Source: Methanobacterium sp.
Lineage (GTDB): Archaea; Methanobacteriota; Methanobacteria; Methanobacteriales; Methanobacteriaceae
Reading direction: 5' to 3'
NCBI RefSeq assembly: GCF_016217785.1
Contig: NZ_JACRGA010000002.1
Location: 170,284 to 234,283, forward strand
DNA length: 64,000 bases
Position numbers and translations under genes: made by a program
In this document: positions 39,538 through 53,691 of the stretch, piece after piece
Layout: each line of letters begins with the position of its first letter
How positions within the stretch are numbered: position 1 is the first letter of the stretch
The notes under the pieces: generated by a model
Told to the model about the DNA's origin: nothing
Database searches by the model: none
What the model saw: only the letters and a program-made list of their open reading frames with translations

Positions 39538-40317
39538 TTAATCTATTTCTGCGCCTTCCAGAGCGCATCTGCAGGGACAATTCCCATCAGCAGATGTGGT
39601 GATTATTGAATTATAGATAAGTCGGGTTAATTCCTTTTTTTTCTCATCTAAAATCTCAAATACTTCATCTATTGTAATTTTCTCTGATGATACTGATGCT
39701 GCGTAATTGGAGACCATGCAGATGGATGCATAGCACATTTCAAGTTCCCGGGCCAGCACAACTTCCGGAAGCCCAGTCATACCCACCACGGTTCCACCCA
39801 GCTGACGGAACATCCGGATCTCTGCGGGAGTCTCAAATCGGGGGCCCTCAGTGCATACATATACACCCCCCTTAATCAATCTCCCCTCTACATTTCGCCC
39901 GGCTGATATTATTGTTTCTGTCAGCTGAGGACAGTAGGGTTGGGTGACATCCACATGCACTGCACGGTCATCATAAAATGTGAAAGGTCTTTTCCGGGTG
40001 AAATCCAGAAAATCATTGGGTATGAGAAAGTCACCAGGGTTAATGGATTCATCAAGAGATCCAACGGCGTTAGTTGCAATGATTCGCTCTGCACCCAACA
40101 TTTTAAGAGCGTAGATATTGGCCTGGTAATTAATCATATGGGGAGGGTTGTCATGGCCTTCCCTGTGACGTGGTAAGAAGGCAACCTCCTGATCTTCAAA
40201 TGTTAAAATAGATACCGGAGGAGATTCACCAAATGGTGTATTTAGAACCTTTTTTTCTTTTAATTCTCCCATTTCAACTATCTGATACACTCCTGTACCA
40301 CCAATTATTCCGATCAT
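39538..40317 (-). CDS. Methylthioadenosine/methylthioinosine phosphorylase
   Basis: A 259-residue nucleoside phosphorylase of the MTAP/PNP family. IGIIGGTGVYQI, the RHREGHDNPPHMINYQANIY phosphate site, TNAVGSLDESINPGDFL, YVCTEGPRFETPAEIRM and the substrate methionine in VVGMTGLPEVVLARELEM are present. In methanogens the related enzyme cleaves 5'-methylthioinosine, after deamination of methylthioadenosine, so either substrate is possible. The SD AGGAGA precedes ATG. It lies between nadA and rtcB on the same strand. Confidence 0.88.
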   Translation of the reverse strand: MIGIIGGTGVYQIVEMGELKEKKVLNTPFGESPPVSILTFEDQEVAFLPRHREGHDNPPHMINYQANIYALKMLGAERIIATNAVGSLDESINPGDFLIPNDFLDFTRKRPFTFYDDRAVHVDVTQPYCPQLTETIISAGRNVEGRLIKGGVYVCTEGPRFETPAEIRMFRQLGGTVVGMTGLPEVVLARELEMCYASICMVSNYAASVSSEKITIDEVFEILDEKKKELTRLIYNSIITTSADGNCPCRCALEGAEID

Positions 40318-40410
40318 GTTAAGTCTCCTATGTCTCAGAAAGAAAGTCTCACATTGGATTATAATAAAAATAATCTCGCATTCCCATGAAAGATTTATGT
40401 TGGGAAAATG

Positions 40411-41859
<1,449 letters not shown>

Positions 41860-42140
41860 GATAATCCAATCTCCTGATTTTATTAATTAGTTCTAATAAT
41901 CATTCTGAAAAAACATGAAATCTGAATCTTTAATTATCTAAATAAGCTTCACCTTATTAAATCTAAATAACCTTTATCTATTAAATAATTATGAGTGCAT
42001 CTTGTATACCAAGATTTCTATTTTTAGTTAAATTTTACTAAACCTAAAAAGCTATTGGGAAAATAACTATAACCATGATAAAATTAAGACGTAAACCTAT
42101 TATAATAAATTAAACCATCTTACTAAGGAGATTATTGATT

Positions 42141-42485
42141 ATGGAATCTGAAAATGAAGTAAAAATAACAGAAAAGGATGTTATAGAAATTATGGATGTT
42201 TTTACCCGTGTTCCACCCCTAATTCTGAAGATGGTGGTTAAAGGAAACAAAAACGTGGTGAAATCATTTGAATCTCAGATAAAAGAATATAAAAAACAGC
42301 TAAATCCTGAAGAAATGGTTAAAATAGAGAAAGTCATGAGTATGCCTGTTCCTGAGCTTCAAGAAATATTAGGAAAAGCGTATCTTGAAACCGGGCAAAA
42401 ACAGCTGAAAATATTGGCAAACCCCAAAGCAGAGGAATTTATTACTGGGAATCTAGGAGAACTTAGAAAAATACTTTTCCCTTAA
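42141..42485 (+). CDS. Conserved small helical protein
   Basis: A 114-residue protein predicted to be all-helical and charged, with no recognised domain. The segment VVKGNKNVVKSFESQIKEYK and the C-terminal ITGNLGELRKILFP suggest a compact bundle. SD AAGGAG lies 10 bases before ATG 42141, so the TTG at 42135 is rejected. The end overlaps a 14-bp duplication TTTCCCTTAAT. The gene faces away from rtcB. Confidence 0.65.
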   Translation: MESENEVKITEKDVIEIMDVFTRVPPLILKMVVKGNKNVVKSFESQIKEYKKQLNPEEMVKIEKVMSMPVPELQEILGKAYLETGQKQLKILANPKAEEFITGNLGELRKILFP

Positions 42486-42500
42486 TACATTTCCCTTAAT
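42476..42500 (+). repeat. 14-bp duplication over the stop codon at 42483
   Basis: TTTCCCTTAAT occurs at 42476-42486 and 42490-42500. The first copy contains the stop codon of the small helical protein. Confidence 0.7.
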
Positions 42501-42552
42501 TTTCTCTTAAATAACTTCAATTTTCTATTCCCCCCTAAAAACTATTTAAATC

Positions 42553-43650
42553 CTAAAAAACAGTTTTTCTTGAATTATTAAGAATAATCTCAACTTGACT
42601 CCGTGACATGTAAGGCAATATGTCTTTACGGTAAAGTATCCGCATCATGGTCTCATCTGAATCTGAAAATTCAGTCAAATCAGGACCATTAATACACAGC
42701 ACACTGTTTTGATTGTGGTTATGGTGTAATCCAAGACCGTGGGCCAGTTCATGAACAATGACATGGGAACGACGTTCCTGACTCAGCCCATCCATACCAA
42801 TGAAGACCCGTGCTTTGAATATTTCACCTGCAGAGTTACCCCCATAAATACCACTGGTGCTTACCTTCCACTCAGTGAAACCATCAACTTTCGAGGGGTT
42901 GACAGAGTATTGGGCGAATTCAGAGTGGGGAATGAAGTAAATTTCCATATCTGGTTCTAACTGGTTTTTATCATCAATTTCAAGTCGGAAATCTTTGACA
43001 TTGGTATTTATATCATTGATGGCTTTATCAAGAGTTTTAAGATCATCTGAGGTGGGTGAACCCATAACCCTTATTCTAACCACGTTGAGGTTCCATTTAC
43101 CCACTTTATCATAACTGTTACCATAGTCATTGGGGCTGAAAGCACTCTCCAGGAAAGTGTTGATCTCTTCATCACTGTATTTTTCGTATACATTAAAATT
43201 CAATACACCGTAACTATCATTTTTACTGGTGATTAAGCCGATAGATATGATTAATAGGACCATTACTGCCATTACTATAGTTATTTTAAATAAATTACGG
43301 GACAATGGACTTTTGGTATCCGGTTCAACTGGTGGAAGATCATCATTATGATTTTGAGGATTAATGGAATTATAGGGGTTTTCTGAACTTCCAGGACTCT
43401 CTGAATAAAGGGGATTCTTTGAACTTTCAGGAATATTAAAATCATTAGAATTAAAATCATTAGAATTTTGAGAACTTTCAATATCCTGAAAACTATCTGT
43501 ATCCTCTTTTTCTTCCATGAAATCCATGCTCAGGGATTCCGTGTATTCTAGATCGCCACCACATTGGCATTTATCCTGAAAGTCATCAGGAGATTCTCCT
43601 TCCTGAAGCTGGTAATATCCTCTGCATTTAGTACAAACCAGATAAGGCAT
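42553..43650 (-). CDS. Zinc-ribbon membrane protein with metzincin-type protease domain
   Basis: A 365-residue protein in three parts. The N-terminus has a zinc ribbon (CTKCRGYYQLQ, then CQCGG). A low-complexity Asn/Ser-rich linker and one membrane helix (about residues 120-140) follow. The outside part carries HELAHGLGLHH, the HExxHxxxxxH zinc site of metzincins, with NHNQNS and a later Met (TMMRIL) that may form the Met-turn. It is probably a cell-surface zinc peptidase. The related ribbon-helix protein at 52990 has a CARDB domain instead. ATG 43650 has GTGAT upstream; GTG 43659 is the alternative. Confidence 0.78.
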   Translation of the reverse strand: MPYLVCTKCRGYYQLQEGESPDDFQDKCQCGGDLEYTESLSMDFMEEKEDTDSFQDIESSQNSNDFNSNDFNIPESSKNPLYSESPGSSENPYNSINPQNHNDDLPPVEPDTKSPLSRNLFKITIVMAVMVLLIISIGLITSKNDSYGVLNFNVYEKYSDEEINTFLESAFSPNDYGNSYDKVGKWNLNVVRIRVMGSPTSDDLKTLDKAINDINTNVKDFRLEIDDKNQLEPDMEIYFIPHSEFAQYSVNPSKVDGFTEWKVSTSGIYGGNSAGEIFKARVFIGMDGLSQERRSHVIVHELAHGLGLHHNHNQNSVLCINGPDLTEFSDSDETMMRILYRKDILPYMSRSQVEIILNNSRKTVF

Positions 43651-43702
43651 CAGAATCACTATCCAACATGGAAATATTTAAAATCTTTAAAAAGATGGAA
43701 AT

Positions 43703-44149
43703 TTAAGTATCTAAAATCACCTGCAAAGTGCATCCATTTTTTTCCTTATTAATTTCCATTAAATGGAAGGTGACTGCTTTAACCTCATCCCTTACTTCAT
43801 GAGTTTTTTGGTTGAACTCTTCCCCACACACCTCAGCATGTAAGTTGAAGATTTCTGGACCTTTTTGATTTATGGTAACTTTGAACTGGGAAAAAACCAG
43901 GCCTTCATAATCATGGAGGAACAGCAATTCACTGAGCCAGTCATAGAGTAGCGCTTTTTCATCCTCGGATTCCACACTAATTTCTCTTTTAACTGCCGGT
44001 TTTATCTGGGAAGTGTCAGTCATGACTTCAAAGGTAGCAAGGGCGGCGTTCTGGAAAGCATCAGCCAGATCATTACCATGAGCATGAAAACCCACATCAG
44101 CAGTTACATCAAAAAATTCGAATTTATTTAGGGTGTTTTGTTTATCCAC
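43703..44149 (-). CDS. Archease, RtcB cofactor
   Basis: A 148-residue archease. It begins with KFEFFDVTADVGFHAHGNDL and keeps the acidic residues (D in DVTADVGF; E in EDEKALLYDWLSELLFL) and the final strand CTLQVILDT. Archease speeds RtcB guanylylation and multiple turnover in tRNA splicing. It is close to rtcB but separated by two unrelated genes. Confidence 0.92.
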   Translation of the reverse strand: MDKQNTLNKFEFFDVTADVGFHAHGNDLADAFQNAALATFEVMTDTSQIKPAVKREISVESEDEKALLYDWLSELLFLHDYEGLVFSQFKVTINQKGPEIFNLHAEVCGEEFNQKTHEVRDEVKAVTFHLMEINKEKNGCTLQVILDT

Positions 44150-44231
44150 TAAATCTAACCTCTTTGTTTTAGAAAAATTTTAAAAAAAATGGGCGTGTGA
44201 CACCTCAAAGGCATGTAATACTCAGAGACAT

Positions 44232-44291
44232 GGACACCTTAGGGGCACGGACACCTTAGGGGAAGGTGATACCTTAGGGGAAGGTGATACC

Positions 44292-44300
<9 letters not shown>
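44232..44300 (-). repeat. Four tandem repeats at the CDC48 stop codon
   Basis: ACCTTAGG recurs at 44236, 44253, 44271 and 44289 with periods of 17, 18 and 18 bp. The unit is GGACACCTTAGGGG or GTGATACCTTAGGGGAAG. The last copy spans the CDC48 TAA (44292-44294). A weaker fifth copy (GACACCTCAAAGGCATG) may lie near 44199-44215. Confidence 0.85.
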
Positions 44301-46577
<2,277 letters not shown>

Positions 46578-46755
46578 TTGAATACCTCCAAAGTGTTAAA
46601 ACCATATTAATTTGAATTTTCAACTAATCTTTAGAATTTTTTATTACTTTTCATGTGAGGTTTAATCTATGTGGAGGATGATTTAAGTTTTTTATTGATT
46701 TACTCGCGCATCTCCTAAAATGATTATGACCGGGTAAAATTCATTCAAATGGAAG

Positions 46756-46776
46756 AAGGATCCATTAACGATCCTT
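46756..46776. promoter_or_regulatory. Inverted repeat in the CDC48 upstream spacer
   Basis: AAGGATC-CATTAAC-GATCCTT is a perfect 7-bp-arm repeat in the 309-bp spacer between CDC48 and the divergent small membrane protein gene. It could be an operator or an RNA hairpin. The rest of the spacer shows a TATA-like TTAAATAG near 46841 for the rightward gene. Confidence 0.4.
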
Positions 46777-46886
46777 AAAGTTTTCTCAAAAAACAGGCCA
46801 ACATATACCTGATTACTTCTAAAATGCTCTCTATCTCTTCCCTTAAATAGGTTAGACGCCTCATTTGTTAATAAAGGAGGCATAAC

Positions 46887-47075
46887 ATGCAAAAAAATTA
46901 CAGAAAGAATTCAATTCCTGATTTAAGGAGAAGAACTCATTACCGAGATGAAATAGACCTTCGGTACTTAGGTATGCGTTACCTGGTTCCAGTGGTGATC
47001 ATGCTTACAGTGCTCATGATCGGGGTGATGATGGTGGCAGCAACTCCCAACTCCAACTTCCCCAGCACTATCTAA
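46887..47075 (+). CDS. Small single-helix membrane protein
   Basis: A 62-residue protein with a charged N-terminus (MQKNYRKNSIPDLRRRTHYRDE), one hydrophobic helix (YLVPVVIMLTVLMIGVMMVA) and a short outside tail. The SD AAGGAGG (46874-46880), 6 bases before ATG, argues it is real. No family is recognised. A 23-bp tandem repeat follows its stop codon directly. Confidence 0.7.
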   Translation: MQKNYRKNSIPDLRRRTHYRDEIDLRYLGMRYLVPVVIMLTVLMIGVMMVAATPNSNFPSTI

Positions 47076-47076
47076 A

Positions 47077-47169
47077 CCTTTTTTTAATTAATAAATTCTT
47101 CCAGTTTTTAAATTAATGAATAACCTGGTTTTAAATTAATAAATCTCCAGTTTTTAATTAGTAAATCAT
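47077..47169 (+). repeat. Four 23-bp tandem repeats after the small membrane protein gene
   Basis: Units starting CC(A/T)-rich and containing TTTTTAAATTAATGAAT-like sequence begin at 47077, 47101, 47124 and 47147 (steps 24, 23, 23). They begin one base after the stop codon at 47073-47075. The T-runs inside may also terminate transcription. Confidence 0.75.
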
Positions 47170-47212
47170 ACAGAATGAGAAATAATAAAAAATTAAAAAT
47201 AAGTAGTGTTGG

Positions 47213-47581
47213 TTATACAGTTGTCTCTGGTTCAGTTGGTATCTCTGGCTCTTGAGGTGTTTCAGGGGTACTTGGAGTTTCAGAGGTTTCAGTTTGAGTT
47301 GATGTTGTATCAGCGGTGTTAGTATTTCCAGTGTTAGATCCACTTGTTGATCTAGTAGTCACCTGACTGGAAGATGTTTGATCTGTATCATCACTATCCG
47401 ATTGTTCGCTGGTCACTGTGTTATTGGTCTGAGTTGTATTGGAGTTATTATAAGCAACCGGAGTTATTAACTGATTTGAATCTGATTGAGAGCCTAAAAC
47501 TCCAGGGATTCCATACAAACCAACGCATAAAATCAGTATAATTGGCACCAGGCCACCCATCAATTTATAATCTTTGTTCAT
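47213..47581 (-). CDS. Secreted Ser/Thr-rich protein
   Basis: A 122-residue protein with a charged N-terminus (MNKDYK), a signal-like hydrophobic segment (LMGGLVPIILILCVGLYGI) and a long Ser/Thr/Asn tail ending in an acidic proline-rich repeat (ETPSTPETPQEPEIPTE). No globular domain is visible. It is similar in design to 16535-16822. It is probably exported and heavily glycosylated. Confidence 0.6.
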   Translation of the reverse strand: MNKDYKLMGGLVPIILILCVGLYGIPGVLGSQSDSNQLITPVAYNNSNTTQTNNTVTSEQSDSDDTDQTSSSQVTTRSTSGSNTGNTNTADTTSTQTETSETPSTPETPQEPEIPTEPETTV

Positions 47582-47802
47582 AATAACACATCTTATTGTA
47601 TGTTTTATTTGAAGTATGTAATATATTTATCTTTCTTCATTTCCATTATAAATTAATGGGATAAAATATCTGAATTTCATGGGGCCAAATATTTAATTAT
47701 CAAGTTATGGAAATGTTAAATAATCTTAATTTTAACTATAATTTGTAATTAAATAAAAAGATTCAAAAAAGTCCAGAACTCTATGAATAATGGAGGATCA
47801 TA

Positions 47803-49029
47803 ATGCAAGGAACATCATCAAAAGATCTAATGTTACTTTTTGTATTAGCAATAATCACAGCAACAGTTACATCAACCAACCTCATTAATAACTTTATAAT
47901 GGATATAGTTTTTTTTATACTGATTTTTGTCCTTTCAGGATATGCACTGATCTCAGTACTTTACCCTGAAGAAAATTATGCTGGCCTTATCAGAAAACCT
48001 ATCTTACTTATGGAGTTGTGTGTATTCCTGACGGTTTTAATTAGCGTAATACTGAAATATTCCACAATAGGACTCCATTTTAGAGATTTAACTTTGATTT
48101 TGTCTTTAATTACAGTAGTACTTTCCATTACAGCCCACATCCTCAGGATTAACCACTTCAAATCAGGAATAGACGAAAATGAAGCTGCCGTTAAGGAAAC
48201 ATCCATTCCTTCAAAGCTAGTATTGCCTAAAAATTTGATAACATTCATCCTACTAAGCATACTGATGATAATTACTGTTTTAGTCCCTCCCTTAAACAAA
48301 ACTTCCCTCTGGATGCTTCCAGGTAGTTTATTCATATGTTTCATACCAGGTTACCTGTTACTGGCTGTTATGTTTCCTAAAAATGATGACCTGGAATTGG
48401 TCGAACGTTTTGCACTGGGATGTGGATCAAGTTTAATCCTGACCTCACTAATTGGTTTAGCCTTTAATTATACCCCCTGGAGCATCCGTTTAGAACTCAT
48501 ACTCATTGTTTTAGCTGTTTTCAGCCTTATATTCTGTCTCATAACTTTCATCAGAACTAAAAAATTACCCCTGGAGAGAAGACTCCGTATTCGGAAACTG
48601 GAAAAAGTGCTGGGCATCTTTCTCATTATCTGCATCATCCTGACAATTGGTACTGCTGCTTACACCCTCTTAATACCAGGTTCCATACAAACAGATGACA
48701 ATAAGACTAATTTCACTGATTTTTATATTAAAGGAGTGGATGTAAATGCCAGTAACTATACTCTTAACCTCACCTCTGGAACCAAAAGCAATCTAACCAT
48801 GGTTTTGGTGAACCAGGAAGGATCCACTGTGAACTATCGTTTGCTGGTTCGAGTGAATAACACCACCCTGAAACAGGATAACGTCACCCTTCAAGACAAT
48901 CAACAAATGGAAATTCCACTTAACTTCACTGCAGGAACACTTGGACAGAGGAAGATGGAATTCATCCTTTACAAACTCCCTGACCAGAATCCTTACCAGA
49001 CACGTAGTTTATGGATGAAAATAACATGA
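47803..49029 (+). CDS. DUF1616 family membrane protein
   Basis: A 408-residue protein with about eight membrane helices and a C-terminal ectodomain (about 300-408). Membrane motifs such as FVLSGYALISVLYP and SLFICFIPGYLLLAVMFP are typical of the archaeal DUF1616 family. The ectodomain is an Ig/CARDB-like beta-sandwich with many Asn-linked glycosylation sequons. It is a probable surface-glycan or cell-envelope protein; its function is not established. It directly precedes the LCP gene. Confidence 0.8.
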   Translation: MQGTSSKDLMLLFVLAIITATVTSTNLINNFIMDIVFFILIFVLSGYALISVLYPEENYAGLIRKPILLMELCVFLTVLISVILKYSTIGLHFRDLTLILSLITVVLSITAHILRINHFKSGIDENEAAVKETSIPSKLVLPKNLITFILLSILMIITVLVPPLNKTSLWMLPGSLFICFIPGYLLLAVMFPKNDDLELVERFALGCGSSLILTSLIGLAFNYTPWSIRLELILIVLAVFSLIFCLITFIRTKKLPLERRLRIRKLEKVLGIFLIICIILTIGTAAYTLLIPGSIQTDDNKTNFTDFYIKGVDVNASNYTLNLTSGTKSNLTMVLVNQEGSTVNYRLLVRVNNTTLKQDNVTLQDNQQMEIPLNFTAGTLGQRKMEFILYKLPDQNPYQTRSLWMKIT

Positions 49030-49075
49030 TATACTAATACTTATAGATATAGACTGAATACATGCTTATGACCTA

Positions 49076-49115
49076 TCCCACCAAGTATCTAGCAGATACT
49101 TGTTAGGAGGTGGGA
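49076..49115 (+). other. Strong stem-loop between the DUF1616 and LCP genes
   Basis: TCCCACC pairs with GGTGGGA (49076-49082 and 49109-49115). Inside, AAGTATCT-AGC-AGATACTT forms an 8-bp perfect stem with a 3-base loop. A 7-base bulge (GTTAGGA) lies on the right side. The 15-bp stem includes AGGAGGTG, an SD-like sequence, within its 3' arm and bulge. It could be a leader element of the LCP mRNA, a small RNA, or a processing signal. Confidence 0.5.
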
Positions 49116-49210
49116 TTAAATCCAGTGCATATAGATTCAAAGCAATATATGACTTCACTGGTACAGCTTAAGAGAAGATTCAGTTAGGAACATAAAATGA
49201 AATTGGGGTT

Positions 49211-50029
<819 letters not shown>

Positions 50030-50047
<18 letters not shown>

Positions 50048-50092
50048 GGCTAAGAATTAAGTTAAAGCTAAGAATTTAGTTAGGACTAAAAA
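50030..50092 (+). repeat. 14-18 bp tandem repeat over the LCP stop codon
   Basis: TTAGGGCTAAGAA and variants (TTAAAGCTAAGAA, TTAGGACTAAAAA) start at 50030, 50044, 50062 and 50080. The stop codon at 50045-50047 is inside the second copy. Confidence 0.8.
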
Positions 50093-50255
50093 TTAAGTTT
50101 CCAACTACAATTGATATAGTGTAGGATATGTATATCTGGGTGTAGGAATGGGTATCTGGATTAATAATTGGAATTAATAATCATCCGTAAAACATTTACT
50201 ACATTATTAAAATTAGTTAAACAATCTTATCCTTATTAATAAGATTTTATCAATA

Positions 50256-51662
50256 TTAGTAAGCATTCTTATCCCGAAATAGATTGATTAAAGTTCTGAA
50301 AAATATTTTCACATCAAGGGTCATAGTCCAGTTTTCCACATAATAAATATCATACTGTATCCTCTTGATAAGGGAAGTATTCCCCCTGTAACCATTAACC
50401 TGCGCCCATCCTGTCATCCCCGGGCGGACGTGATGTTTGATCATGTACTTTGGAATTTCCTCTTTGAATTTTTCCACAAAATGAGGGCGTTCTGGTCTGG
50501 GGCCGATTAAACTCATTTCTCCCTTTAATATGTTGAAAAACTGCGGCAATTCATCAATACTTGTTTTTCTTATGAACGAACCAAACCTGGTTTTACGGGG
50601 ATCATCTGCAGTGGTCCATTGAAATTTTTCCCTTTCTTCATCATGGACTTTCATACTGCGAAATTTGTACATATAAAAAATTTTCCGGTTAAGTCCCACC
50701 CTTTCCTGTTTGAATATAACCGGGCCAGGAGAACTGATTTTAACCAGAATCGCCACCAAAAAAAGTAGTGGAGATAAGATTATAATAGCAGGAACCACCA
50801 GTATAAGGTCTAAAGATCGTTTCATATATCTGTTAAAGGTGTTATCCAGGGGTATGTGTCTAATCTGGATCAAAGGCATGCCCTCTATCACGTCCATGTG
50901 TGGTTTGGCAGGCATGTAACGATAATAATCCGGTACAATCTCTGCCCGGACTCCACATTTTTCACAGGTTTCAACAATCCATTCAAGACGATGATACTGA
51001 CTGTGGGATAATGTTATGATTACCCTATCAACTAAATTCTCGGAGATTACATCTTCCAAATCACCAACATTTCCAATGATCTTTGAACCATTAATTCGTT
51101 CACCTTTTTCCAGACTATCATCCAAAAATCCCATAATACTGTATCCAAGGTATTCATTCTCATTTATTAAGCCAGATAATTTTATTCCCAGTTCTTCAGC
51201 ACCTACCACTAAAATATATTTGATGTTATACTGTCTGCTGCGCATTAATTTCAATAACGTTCTAATTATGAATCGTTCAGTTATAGAAAAGATGGTGCTA
51301 AATATGGCAAACATAGCCAGCATGTACCTTGAATAATCGGTTAATCCAAATACAAACAGCAGAGTTACCACCAGAAGTAATCCGATGAAGTTAACCTCAA
51401 TGATCTTAAGTGCTTCGGAGTTTATGGTCTTTTTAGTTCTTTGAGGGGTGTATAAACCAAAAATATAATAAATAAAAATATATGCTGGTATGATTAAAAC
51501 AATTGGCATTATGTAATGGTCAAATCCCCAAATACTCCTACCAAAACCCAGCAGATCTGTTTCAAACCGGATATACCAGGCCAGGATCAGGGCGAGGGTG
51601 ATAACTGAAAAGTCAATGACCACCAGTGCTATATTGAATATTCTCTGATTTTCCCTGATCAT
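50256..51662 (-). CDS. Polyprenyl-phosphate sugar transferase (WcaJ/CpsE type)
   Basis: A 468-residue enzyme that starts glycan assembly by moving a sugar-1-phosphate from a UDP-sugar to a membrane polyprenyl phosphate. Four N-terminal helices, a Rossmann-like CoA-binding-3 domain (about 140-260), and the catalytic bacterial sugar transferase domain follow, the latter with KRSLDLILVVPAI, the FRSMKVHDEE motif, KTSIDELPQFFNILKGEMS and GPRPERPHF. The whole design is bacterial and suggests acquisition by gene transfer; the sugar, usually glucose or galactose, is not readable. Confidence 0.88.
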   Translation of the reverse strand: MIRENQRIFNIALVVIDFSVITLALILAWYIRFETDLLGFGRSIWGFDHYIMPIVLIIPAYIFIYYIFGLYTPQRTKKTINSEALKIIEVNFIGLLLVVTLLFVFGLTDYSRYMLAMFAIFSTIFSITERFIIRTLLKLMRSRQYNIKYILVVGAEELGIKLSGLINENEYLGYSIMGFLDDSLEKGERINGSKIIGNVGDLEDVISENLVDRVIITLSHSQYHRLEWIVETCEKCGVRAEIVPDYYRYMPAKPHMDVIEGMPLIQIRHIPLDNTFNRYMKRSLDLILVVPAIIILSPLLFLVAILVKISSPGPVIFKQERVGLNRKIFYMYKFRSMKVHDEEREKFQWTTADDPRKTRFGSFIRKTSIDELPQFFNILKGEMSLIGPRPERPHFVEKFKEEIPKYMIKHHVRPGMTGWAQVNGYRGNTSLIKRIQYDIYYVENWTMTLDVKIFFRTLINLFRDKNAY

Positions 51663-51720
51663 TTCATCACTTACAACACATTCTTAAACTACAATTTGAA
51701 CCAGTATAACAATTGTAGCC

Positions 51721-52626
51721 CTATATAATATTTTTCAACCGATTTAATATTTGTTTCATGCTACAAATCCCCCAGATCCCCATGTAAGTAATTCCAGTAA
51801 TGATGAAAGGATAATCATCACGGTAATGCTTGTTATAAAAGATGTACATTGATCTGTAAAATTCAGTGGTGAGTCTGGATTTATCCCGGGTATTGTTACT
51901 TCCCCCTTTGTAATGGATAATCTCTGCACCACTGTAGTACATTATTTTCCAACCACTGGATTTGATACGGTAACACCAGTCAATATCTTCACCATACATG
52001 AAGAATTGCTCATCCAACAGACCCACCTCATGGATTGCATCAGATCTAACCAGCATAAAGGCACCCACCAAACTATCCACCTCATATGTTTCGTTTTCAT
52101 CCAGATAGGTGAGATTATATTTACCAAAACGTTTACTTTTAGGGAAAAGCCGGGACAAACCTGTCATTCGGTAAAATGAAACACTGAATGTTGGAAAACT
52201 TCTCCTACACGCCTTATCCAGCGAACCATCAGGAATAATTACCTTGCATCCCAAAGCCCCTATACTGGAATCTACCCCCATGTAATCCATACATTTGGTT
52301 AGAGAGTTATTAAGAATTACGGTATCCGAATTAAGTAATAAAACATGTCGAGCACTGCACTCTTTCAAAGCCAGATTATTGGCATGGGCAAAGCCATTGT
52401 TTCTGGTGCTGGCAATGAACTTTATCAAACCAGTTTCTTCTTCTCTGGCAAAGTCTTTCTGTAATTTTTCAAGACTACCATCACGAGAAGCATTGTCCAC
52501 CAGGTATATTTCATACTGGAAGGGATGATCCTTGCTGATTATTGATTTTATGGCCTGTTTAGTCAGTTCATAGGTACAATAATTCACTATTATAATCGAT
52601 AAGTCCATTTTATCGCCTTTAGGCAA
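51721..52626 (-). CDS. GT2 glycosyltransferase (rhamnosyltransferase-like)
   Basis: A 301-residue GT-A enzyme. The nucleotide-binding IVNYCTYELTKQAI, the DNASRDGS loop, the metal motif LLLNSDTVI and the acceptor region FFMYGEDIDWCYRIKSSGW are present. Its style resembles WbbL-type rhamnosyltransferases, but the donor sugar is unknown. It lies directly upstream, on the same strand, of the polyprenyl-phosphate sugar transferase gene and may add the next sugar. It is divergent from the zinc-ribbon gene at 52990. Confidence 0.87.
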   Translation of the reverse strand: MPKGDKMDLSIIIVNYCTYELTKQAIKSIISKDHPFQYEIYLVDNASRDGSLEKLQKDFAREEETGLIKFIASTRNNGFAHANNLALKECSARHVLLLNSDTVILNNSLTKCMDYMGVDSSIGALGCKVIIPDGSLDKACRRSFPTFSVSFYRMTGLSRLFPKSKRFGKYNLTYLDENETYEVDSLVGAFMLVRSDAIHEVGLLDEQFFMYGEDIDWCYRIKSSGWKIMYYSGAEIIHYKGGSNNTRDKSRLTTEFYRSMYIFYNKHYRDDYPFIITGITYMGIWGICSMKQILNRLKNII

Positions 52627-52989
52627 CTTAAATACATACTACCATTATTCATGTTTATAAAAAATATCAAATATTATGGCGCATTTACTATTTAAAACAT
52701 TTATTTAAGAAGATGTGTGATAGTGATTTCTAAAATATTGTGAAATGTGGATTAAAGCCATCATAAACATATGTTTGATGGTTCTAACTTTAATAAGTTA
52801 TGTGGAAATCTGACTAAACTTAAATGAAGTATCCTAGATCTTTCCTCTGTTTATGGATAACATGTTTAGGGGATGAATATATTGACATCACGGTGAGGTT
52901 ATTCTAATTAAAAATGTGTTCTGAGTGCAAAAAACTTATAGTATGTAGAAATAAGAGAAGATTATAATATCTGGTGGCAAGGTGAAAGC
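52627..52989. promoter_or_regulatory. Divergent spacer with imperfect palindrome
   Basis: The 363-bp spacer has no gene. CCATC-AT-AAACATATGTTT-GATGG (52758-52781) is a palindrome with arms of 11 bp and a 2-base bulge. It lies about 130 bases from the glycosyltransferase start and 210 from the zinc-ribbon gene start. It is a candidate regulator site. Confidence 0.4.
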
Positions 52990-53661
<672 letters not shown>

Positions 53662-53691
53662 TGAGTAAAGCCCTATTATTTTTATATTTTC

